Part shown: one piece after another, positions 55,814-64,000 of the stretch
How the letters are laid out: the number at the start of each line of letters is the position of its first letter
Numbering within the stretch: position 1 is the first letter of the stretch
Origin: JANXQG01 sp963719885
Lineage (GTDB): Bacteria > Planctomycetota > Planctomycetia > Pirellulales > Thermoguttaceae
Assembly (NCBI GenBank): GCA_963719885.1
Contig: CAVRDP010000031.1
Coordinates: 186,001-250,000, forward strand
Direction of reading: 5' to 3'
Length of the DNA: 64,000 bases
Made by a program: the position numbers and the translations under genes
The notes under the pieces: model-generated
Told to the model about the DNA's origin: nothing
Database searches by the model: none
Seen by the model: the letters and a program-made list of their open reading frames with translations, nothing else

Positions 55814-57317
55814 TTACAGCGGTTCTCGCTTTCGCTCGATGTTGAGTTCCGGCCCCTGTTTGCGACGTTTATAAGTGACCTTGTAGTTCACAAGCTGCTT
55901 CTTGCCCGGCTGGAGATCGAGGAAATACTTCGCGTGGCCCTGGTCCACTCGCTCGACGCGGCCTGGAACCTGGTGCAAATCGACGTAGGCGCCTTCGGCA
56001 TTGGAGTTCCAGTCCGCCGGCTGCGCGTCGGGACCCCACAACACGACGTTGGCCTCGAACCGCCGCTCCAACTCCACTTTGGCGTCGACCGGCTTGCCGG
56101 AGACCAGTTCCTCCTCGAAGTAGAACGTCTCGTCGTAATCGATCAAGTCGTAGTACTGGACGAATTTGTCATCCAGCCTGCGTTTGTACTGGCGGGCCAC
56201 GACGTTGCTCGTCTGTTGGTCCTTGAGCCGGCGGTGGATCGTGATGTCCTTGTCGGGACCGACGTTGATCTCGACCCGGTCGCCGATAGGGACGTACTTC
56301 GTTTCCGTGCCGCCGACGTAAGCCAGGTCTTTGTTCGTGTATTCGGAGAAGAGCCGCACCATGCCGTTGGGCAAGGGCGACAAACCAAGATTCTCCATGG
56401 CGGAGAGTTTTTTCTCCTTGCCCTTTTCATCGAGCAACTTGACATTCTTGAAGCGATAGAACTTGGTGAACTGCCGACTGTCGCCATCGCGGTCGGTGAG
56501 CTTGTAAAGGCATTCTAGCGGCGCCTCGGCCACCTTGAGGGCTATCAGTCGCTTGGGTTCCTTGTCCTTGATGTCTTCGCGGCCTTCAATCGTAAAGAGG
56601 AAGTATTCCGAAAGGCCCTCTTTTACGACCTGTTTAGGTTGTTCCCTCTTTGCCTCGTCCTGCTTCTCGGCCTCTTCCATAGCATCCTTCACGGCCCTCT
56701 CGCGGTCGATCGCACCCAACGCCGCAACCATGGCCGGCTTGCCTTCCGGCAGCGGCCGCCCCGGCGGCGGCCTGCGCCAACTCGGCAATCTTCTCCACCA
56801 GGTTGATCTTGCCCACCACCAGCCGCGTCTGGGCGTTGTCGTAAAGCTCGCCGGAATTGTTGAACACCCGCACGTAGCCCGTCACGGCCAGTTTGGTTTC
56901 GTCTTCATTCGCGACGCCCACGTAATCGGCGGCCCACGTGATACCGCTGGTGAAGTAGCGGATCTCGACCGAGATCTTGCCGGCAATCTGGCTCTTGATG
57001 TTCCATTGCAAAGCTTCATTGCGACCCGCCGGAAAGGTGGTATCGACCAGATCGACCTTGTCCTGATGGTCGAGGATGCGGAACTCGATCGAGGTCGGAT
57101 CGATCAGCGTATTGGCCCAGGAGAACTGGATGCGGTTCACACCCTCCTTCACGGTCAGCAAGCGGTGCTCGCGGACCATGGTGATGTCTTCGGAGTTGTA
57201 GATCGTAAGCTGCGTGCCCTCGCGGGTGGGCAGGGTCACGAGGTCGACCGCCGCATGGGCCGATGCAGAGATGGCAAAAAACAGCCCCACAGAAGGCCAG
57301 AATGTGCGATGAACCAT
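55814..57317 (-). CDS. Secreted DUF4139-like protein, paralogue 1, one frameshift
   Basis: The joined product is about 500 residues: signal peptide (MVHRTFWPSVGLFFAISASA), the shared opening VDLVTLPTREGTQLTIY, FPAGRNEALQWNIKS, a middle low-complexity coiled region (RAVKDAMEEAEKQDEAKREQ), and a C-terminal DUF4139-like part (LVSGKPVDAKVELERRFEAN, FLDLQPGKKQLVNYKVTYKRR). The frame changes near 56750 within an Ala/Gly-rich run. It is a tandem duplicate of the following gene, probably in one operon. Confidence 0.68.
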
Positions 57318-57643
57318 GATATTTCCCTCAGGAGAGTTATTCTCTATCGTACTTCACTGCGGGCGAGTCTGCCACTAGGTCCCGGGATAGACGCTTGGCG
57401 ACGAGAAATAGTTCCACGGACGGATGGGCGGTTGCAGCAAGCTGCCGGGAGAGGGGGCGCTGAGTTGTGACGAGGGCCAGAACGGCGGCTGAGTTTCGGC
57501 CGAAGAATAACTTCCGTGTTTATGCGCGGATATGCTCAACAATCCCCTAAAACCCACGTTCAAACGCGCAGCATGAACCGCTAAGATTTACTGGCGTTGC
57601 ATGCCACCCTCGCGAATCCAGAGAAGCTATTCTTCGGCCGCGC
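57318..57643. other. 326-base gap without a gene
   Basis: The gap lies between the DUF4139-like operon and the sigma-factor gene. It contains short frames only. I see no tRNA, hairpin terminator or repeat of note. Confidence 0.45.
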
Positions 57644-58861
57644 CTAATCCTCGCTCTCCGGCCCTTCCACCCGTTCAATGCTCACGGCGTCGCGGAGCTT
57701 GGCCATGGCCCGGGCTTCGAGTTGCCGAATCCGTTCCTTGGTCACGCCCATCACTCGGCCCACTTCCTTCAAAGTCATGGGGTTGCGCTGGCTGTCCAGG
57801 CCGAAGCGATGCTGGATGATTTGCCGCTCGCGCTCGTCGAGATGTTCCAGGATCCGCGAAACCTCCGACTGCCGCTCCAACTGCGCCGACTCCCGACGGG
57901 CCGAATCGCGACGGATGTCCTCGATTCCCAGCAACCGCTCTTCACCACCGGTGTGGAAGCGGGCCCGCTGCCGAAGTTCTGCCGGAATCGAGCGGGCGAA
58001 GTTCTTCATGATGGCCCACGTCGCGTATGTGCTGAAACGGAAACCGCGGGCGAAGTCGAACTTCTCCGCCGCCCGAATCAACGACATGTTGCCGTCGCTG
58101 ATCAATTCGAAAAGGTGGGCCGGACCGCTGGCATAGCGCTTGGCGATCGACACCACCAGCCGCAAATTGGCGCGCACGATGTCGTTCTTGACGCCGACCG
58201 CGTCGCGATGCAACCTTACAATCAAATCCATGGCCGTCATGCTGGGGCGGCGAATATTCAATCCCTTGCGCAACTCGCTGGCCTTGTGCTTCAGATAATT
58301 CAGCCTGCGGAACAAATGCTGCTCCTCTTCCCGCGTCAACAGCGGGGTTTCATACATGCTTGCCAGGTAAGGCGGCAGGCCGGTAGGCCGCGGGACCTTC
58401 TTGGCCGGCGGTCGGGCATCCGGGGCCGGACCGAGGACCACACGCTCCTCGGCGGCCGAGGTGTGAAAGAAGTGCTCGTTGGGGATGTAGTCCAACTCCA
58501 GTTCCTGGACCTGTTTCAGTAGCTGTTGGGCAAGAATCCGTGAAATCCGTCCCGTGCTCGTGTGAAAACGCTTGGCCAAGCGGACCAACGTCTCACCGTT
58601 GCGGCGACGGCGGGAGATATCCTCGCGCATCGCTTCGTCGCGGGCACGCTCTTCCTCAGCCGAGAGGGCCGGAGCGCGGCGGACCTGATGCGCTCCCTCC
58701 GACCAGTGATCGCGACCAATTCGCCGCCGCTGGCAAGGGGAATCACTGGCGTACTCACGACCACGATTGGCAGCGCAATGGCTGCGGTCGCGGGAATGGT
58801 CTAGACCATGACCCGAAGCGCCTCGTTGAGCGAGTTTTGTTGTGTTTGAAGTATTCATCAT
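57644..58861 (-). CDS. RNA polymerase sigma-70 family sigma factor
   Basis: The 405-residue protein has regions 1.2/2 to 4. Region 1.2 reads PPYLASMYETPLLTREEEQHL. Region 2.1-2.4 reads IVRANLRLVVSIAKRYASG, FELISDGNMSLIRAAEKFDF and RFSTYATWAIMKNFARSI. Region 4.2 reads TLKEVGRVMGVTKERIRQLE. Region 3 is short and the region 2.4 core differs from RpoD (KNFARSI in place of QAITRAI), so it is a group 2 or alternative factor rather than the housekeeping one. The N-terminal 70 residues are arginine-rich and unusual; an indel there cannot be ruled out. It is divergent from a sigma-54 activator gene. Confidence 0.85.
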   Translation of the reverse strand: MMNTSNTTKLAQRGASGHGLDHSRDRSHCAANRGREYASDSPCQRRRIGRDHWSEGAHQVRRAPALSAEEERARDEAMREDISRRRRNGETLVRLAKRFHTSTGRISRILAQQLLKQVQELELDYIPNEHFFHTSAAEERVVLGPAPDARPPAKKVPRPTGLPPYLASMYETPLLTREEEQHLFRRLNYLKHKASELRKGLNIRRPSMTAMDLIVRLHRDAVGVKNDIVRANLRLVVSIAKRYASGPAHLFELISDGNMSLIRAAEKFDFARGFRFSTYATWAIMKNFARSIPAELRQRARFHTGGEERLLGIEDIRRDSARRESAQLERQSEVSRILEHLDERERQIIQHRFGLDSQRNPMTLKEVGRVMGVTKERIRQLEARAMAKLRDAVSIERVEGPESED

Positions 58862-59370
58862 GCCTTACACTGTTACGTCGAATACGTTGCCTGCCCTAAC
58901 GCCATTTTAGTCAATGAACGCTGGCACAAATCAAGCTTTTTGTAATCCGCCTCCAGCAAGTCTTTGGGACTGTTCCTGGCCAGAGTCCGCAAGTCGTTTA
59001 CGGGCAATGACTTGCGAAAAACGAAAAGAATCAGCCGGATTTGAGTTCCGCGCCAACTATTCTCTGGACACTTTGAATTCCATGAGGTTCGCGGGCTGTT
59101 TGCCTGAGTAGAACGGAATAAATTCCATTGGCCTGGAAAAGAAACGGCGGCGGAATAAATTCTGCTCTGCGAACCTGAGGCTTCTGGTGCGACCGAAATG
59201 CTTGCCACATAAGCATTATCTGCATTTATTTTGTGCATCGAACACGCACGAAAGCAACAAACATGGGTATTTTCGCCAAAGCAAGAAAAGGGGCGCGGTT
59301 TTTGCTATGCCAAATACTGAGGAATGTCTCTACCTGAATCAGCGGCACGGAAAAGCTGGTACGCGCTACG
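58862..59370. promoter_or_regulatory. Divergent control region with a direct repeat
   Basis: This 509-base region separates the sigma factor from the NifA-like activator. It is AT-rich and holds two exact copies of CGGAATAAATTC at 59114-59125 and 59151-59162, 37 bases apart. They may be sites for a regulator of one or both genes; no protein can be named. No gene is visible. Confidence 0.4.
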
Positions 59371-60939
<1,569 letters not shown>

Positions 60940-61017
60940 GGACCGGCGCGGAACAACTCCGCAAATTCTTATCCGACTACCCTTGACCCGGAGGGGGGAA
61001 TGTGGATAAATAGCTGA

Positions 61018-61449
61018 ATGCTGGTGAAAAGGAGTCTCGGGCCACGCCTCGTCCTTGCGTGCATCTGCCTGTGGGGGCTGGCCGATGTTCGCGTGGTGTT
61101 CGACGCGATATGCCGGCACGGAAAGACAAGGCCCACCTACGAACCGACGGTGATGGTTCCGCGCTTCGAACCGCTCGCGCAGTGGCTGCCCGATGCCGTA
61201 ACCACCGGGTATTTGCTGGATAGCGAAAATACCGGTGCCGGCCCAATCCATCCCGAAGCTCGAATTCGTCTGGCCCAATATGCGTTGTCCCCGCGGTTGA
61301 TCTGCCGGACAACGGACTGCCCGCTAGTGATCGTCGATTCCGATCGCCCCGAGAAGCCGCCGAAGATCGCCCAGGCACGGGGGTGGACGCTTGTGGCCGA
61401 CCTGCACAACGGCGTGCGGTTGTATCGCACCGAGAGGGATGGGCCATGA
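61018..61449 (+). CDS. Hypothetical membrane-anchored protein, coupled to the next gene
   Basis: The 143-residue protein has an N-terminal anchor or signal (SLGPRLVLACICLWGLADV). The rest appears extracytoplasmic, with one Cys pair (LICRTTDCPLVIVD) and a C-terminus VADLHNGVRLYRT. Such pieces resemble the C-terminal soluble part of GT-C glycosyltransferases. Its stop overlaps the ATG of the next gene (ATGA), implying coupled translation and a shared task. Confidence 0.55.
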   Translation: MLVKRSLGPRLVLACICLWGLADVRVVFDAICRHGKTRPTYEPTVMVPRFEPLAQWLPDAVTTGYLLDSENTGAGPIHPEARIRLAQYALSPRLICRTTDCPLVIVDSDRPEKPPKIAQARGWTLVADLHNGVRLYRTERDGP

Positions 61450-62929
61450 TCGTGTGGCTGCTCCTAGGGCTGCTTGCCCCTTGGTTTGCCGCATATTGCT
61501 TCGTGCGGCGCTGCGATGCGGACAGCGGCGGCGCGGCGACTGTCTGGTTCCACGCTCTGCTGGCGCTTGGCTTCGCGCTCGGTCTTGCGTCTTGCACCTA
61601 CTTCCTCGGATTGCTCGTCTGCGGCGCGTCCGGCCGGGCCTACTGCGCGATCGAGACCCTCGCTTTCACGCTCCTCGGGCTGGCGGCCTGGTTCTCGCCG
61701 AGCGAAAGGGGTGGCACGTCCCTGAGCTTGCGAAGGGCGTGGGAACCCGCGAAACCACGCCCTCGGGCACCGTGCGCAGCATGGTCGGCTCAGGGACGTG
61801 CCACCCTATACACCAGGCTGCTGCGGCTGATCTTCGTCGCGGCGCTGGTTGCCGGACTGCTGGGCATCGCCGGCATGCTGGTCCTGGAGCCGCACGGCGG
61901 CTGGGACGCGTGGGCCATGTGGAACTGGAAAGCCCGATACCTCTTTCGCTCGGGTTCGCAATGGCGCAACGCCTTCGCACCGGGCGCCCCACACCCCGAC
62001 TATCCGTTGTTGCTCAGTGCCGCCAACGCCCGCTGCTGGACGTACCTTGGCCGTGACCCGCTATGGATCCCGCAACTTGTGGGCGTGGCGTTCACGATGG
62101 CCGCCGTGGGCCTGCTGACAGCGGGCGTCGCGCGCCTCCGTGGACCAAACCAAGGCTGGCTTGCCGGGCTGAGTCTCCTGGGAACGGTCCGCTATCTAAG
62201 CCACGGCGCCGCGCTCTATGCGGACGTGCCGCTGAGTTTCTTCCTTCTTGCCACCCTGCTGCTTCTGGCGTTGCACGACGCCGGCGAGCGGCCCGCACCC
62301 GGGTTGCTTGTCTTGGCTGGCCTTGCCGCCGCATTGGCCGCTTGGACCAAGAATGAAGGCCTGATGTTCCTGGCAATCGTGTTGATGCCCGCACCGCCGT
62401 TGCCTGGCGACACGGAGGCAGCCGTGCCGCCCTGCGGGAAGTGGGCCCGTGCTTGATCGGGGCTGCGCCCGTCCTCGCAGTGGTCATGCTCTTCAAGATC
62501 TCGATCGCGGCCGAAAACGACGTAGTGGCCGGTCAAAGTTTGCACGGGGTGTTGCCCCGACTGGTCGATGCTTCGCGATGGATTTTGATCGTAAGAAGCT
62601 TCATCGGATCGGCGTGGCACGTCGGCAAGGCGTTGTTGGTCATTCTGCCCGTGGCGTGGATGGTGCTTGGCGCCGCGGCCGATCGCTGCCGGCGCGTTCT
62701 GCCCAGTCTCGTCGGCATCTTGGGACTGATGCTGGCCGGATTTTTCCTGGTCTATCTAACGACCCCCTTCGATCTGTCCTTCTACGTGGACACTTCGATC
62801 GACCGACTTCTCGTCCAACTCTGGCCATCGGCCTTGTTGGCGGTGTTCCTGTACCTGGGTGACTTCGATTGCTTTCCGCACACCCCCCTTCTTCCGGAAA
62901 ATTCATGCTTGCATGGGTCGGTTTGCTGA
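61446..62929 (+). CDS. GT-C (family 39-like) glycosyltransferase-like membrane protein, one frameshift
   Basis: The joined product is about 494 residues with around ten membrane segments. WDAWAMWNWKARYLF and YADVPLSFFLLATLLLL are typical of family 39-like enzymes that use lipid-linked sugars, and the end SFYVDTSIDRLLVQLWPSALL is the characteristic last loop. The frame changes near 62440; the second frame completes the membrane part. A 98-base palindromic element (61709-61806) is read through in frame in a loop. The acceptor is unknown, with cell-surface glycan synthesis likely. Confidence 0.75.
61709..61806. repeat. 98-bp palindromic element inside the GT-C gene
   Basis: Perfect 19-bp arms GGGTGGCACGTCCCTGAGC (61709-61727) and complement (61788-61806) enclose a second stem, AGGGCGTGG pairing with CCACGCCCT. 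The element encodes a basic loop between two membrane segments (about residues 88-120). Confidence 0.8.
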
Positions 62930-62972
62930 GCTAGATTTGCATGGAGAATATCCGTAATCTCAGCGCCAAAAC

Positions 62973-64000
62973 ATGATTGAACCCCCACCAAAACCTGATT
63001 TGCGACACCAGAATCTTCTCACGCAACTGGCGGGCATTCTGCAAGCTGGCGACGGTGATACGGAAGGCCTCGCCAACCCAAGTGACGATTCGGCCGCATC
63101 TTTCCTCACGGCAATTTCTGCGGAAGTCGGTTCGCCGGTCGCGGAGGACGCCTCTCCGCCCCCCCCGATGACGGCAGCAAGCGGAGTCAACGGCGAGTCC
63201 CCGGCCGGAGTTTCTCGCAGGGGGAGCGAATTCGTGCCGATCGCGCCCAAAGAGTTCTCCAATCTCCGTTTGGCCGAAGCGGAGGTCGAATCGCTGATCC
63301 TAAAATTCCTCTTGAATTGCCAGGATGCCACGGGCCAAGAAATTGCCAGGCAGTTGGGCATCTCGTTTTGTATTTGCGAGAAGCTGCTGCATGCCATGAA
63401 GGCGGACCGTTTGGTCGTCTTCAATGCGGCGGCCAATATGGGTGACTATGTTTATGCATTGACCGAGTCCGGCACGCAACGCGGTCGCAAGTTTTGCCAA
63501 ACGTGCGGATACTTCGGCGCGGCTCCCGTTTGTTTGGAAGACTACGCGGCCAGCGTCGCGGCCCAATCGCTGCAAAACTACCAACCGAGCGAGGAAAACC
63601 TCCGCCGCGCGTTCGCCGGCCTGACCCTCGGCGAAGACCTCTTCGAACGCCTGGGCAGGGCCATCGTCTCCGGAAAGGGCCTGTTCTTGCACGGTCCGCC
63701 CGGCAACGGCAAGACGAGCATCGCCCAGCGTGTTACCCTGGCCTACGGAGAAAGCATCTGGGTTCCCCGGGCGATCAGCGCTCGGGGCGAGATCATCCGC
63801 GTTTTCGATCCCAGTTGCCATGAGGAACTGCCGGTTTACCAAGGTTCGGGGTTCATCGACGACGCAAAGATCGATCGTCGCTGGGTCCGTATCCGCCGGC
63901 CCACTATCGTCGTGGGCGGAGAGTTGATCCTCGACAACCTGGAGATCACGGCCAATCCCACAACAGGGGTTGCCGAGTCGCCGCTGCAACTGAAAAGCAA
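62973..64000 (+). CDS. AAA ATPase with N-terminal winged-helix-like region (cut by window end)
   Basis: The reading frame is open from ATG 62973 to the end of the window (342 codons). A low-complexity N-terminus (about 1-95) leads to a helical region that looks like a winged helix (ILKFLLNCQDATGQEIARQL, then KLLHAMKADRLVVFN). A linker with one CxxC (FCQTCGYFG) follows, then the P-loop HGPPGNGKTSIAQR (about residue 240). VRIRRPTIVVGGELILDNLE continues the domain. I recall this arrangement from planctomycete and myxobacterial AAA proteins of unknown function. The catalytic C-terminal half lies outside the window. Confidence 0.7.
   Translation, partial: MIEPPPKPDLRHQNLLTQLAGILQAGDGDTEGLANPSDDSAASFLTAISAEVGSPVAEDASPPPPMTAASGVNGESPAGVSRRGSEFVPIAPKEFSNLRLAEAEVESLILKFLLNCQDATGQEIARQLGISFCICEKLLHAMKADRLVVFNAAANMGDYVYALTESGTQRGRKFCQTCGYFGAAPVCLEDYAASVAAQSLQNYQPSEENLRRAFAGLTLGEDLFERLGRAIVSGKGLFLHGPPGNGKTSIAQRVTLAYGESIWVPRAISARGEIIRVFDPSCHEELPVYQGSGFIDDAKIDRRWVRIRRPTIVVGGELILDNLEITANPTTGVAESPLQLKS

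Overview
The window looks like a chromosomal segment of a planctomycete, probably of the Pirellulales type. The reasons are high GC in the core genes, many secreted proteins of families typical of that phylum (DUF1570-like zincin, redoxin/cytochrome/copper monooxygenase fusion, DUF4139-like pairs), a FtsH with its own N-terminal domain, and abundant short palindromic repeats. The taxonomic call is inference; there is no rRNA or tRNA gene here to test it.

Layout. 1-2.4 kb is a graveyard: an internally shortened HtrA-like protein, a VapBC-like remnant, two DUF4058 C-terminal remnants, and a DUF5678-like gene followed by a gutted aspartyl-protease gene. 2.4-9.5 kb is a defence island: a DisA_N-like (DACNV-type) sensor protein, a nuclease-NACHT protein, and an AbiEi/AbiEii toxin-antitoxin pair behind a palindromic operator. 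9.5-11.5 kb is repeat-rich and carries one HTH gene with its own promoter. 11.5-17.5 kb holds two folate one-carbon genes (methyl-THF methyltransferase-like, formate-THF ligase). Between them sits a lower-GC three-gene operon ending in a protein that joins a KGGTGRS-type SIMIBI NTPase to a second P-loop domain; this is my best candidate for an undescribed conflict system.

17.6-30.8 kb is mixed: coiled-coil nuclease, chromate transporter, fused amino-acid ABC transporter plus ATPase, a second DUF5678-like/aspartyl-protease pair, SUFU protein, M48 protease, DUF1570-like protein, creatininase and homocysteine methyltransferase. 31.1-39.8 kb is core metabolism and housekeeping: ilvN, ilvC, radical SAM protein, aminotransferase, ftsH, HEAT protein, and a desaturase fused to a Rieske domain. 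40.0-45.2 kb is one very large, heavily frameshifted GH2-like gene. 45.4-47.5 kb is a STAS plus FHA-GAF-PP2C partner-switching module. 47.9-57.3 kb is a minus-strand run of secreted proteins and a PAS histidine kinase. 57.6-64 kb has a sigma-70 factor divergent from a NifA-like activator, a GT-C membrane protein pair, and the start of an AAA ATPase.

Two window-wide patterns matter for every reader. First, more than a dozen genes, including ftsH and other core genes, are broken by single-base insertions or deletions whose correction restores an unbroken family sequence. Most of these are more likely sequence errors than pseudogenes, so joined coordinates are given. Second, several families of short palindromic repeats sit inside open reading frames without breaking them.
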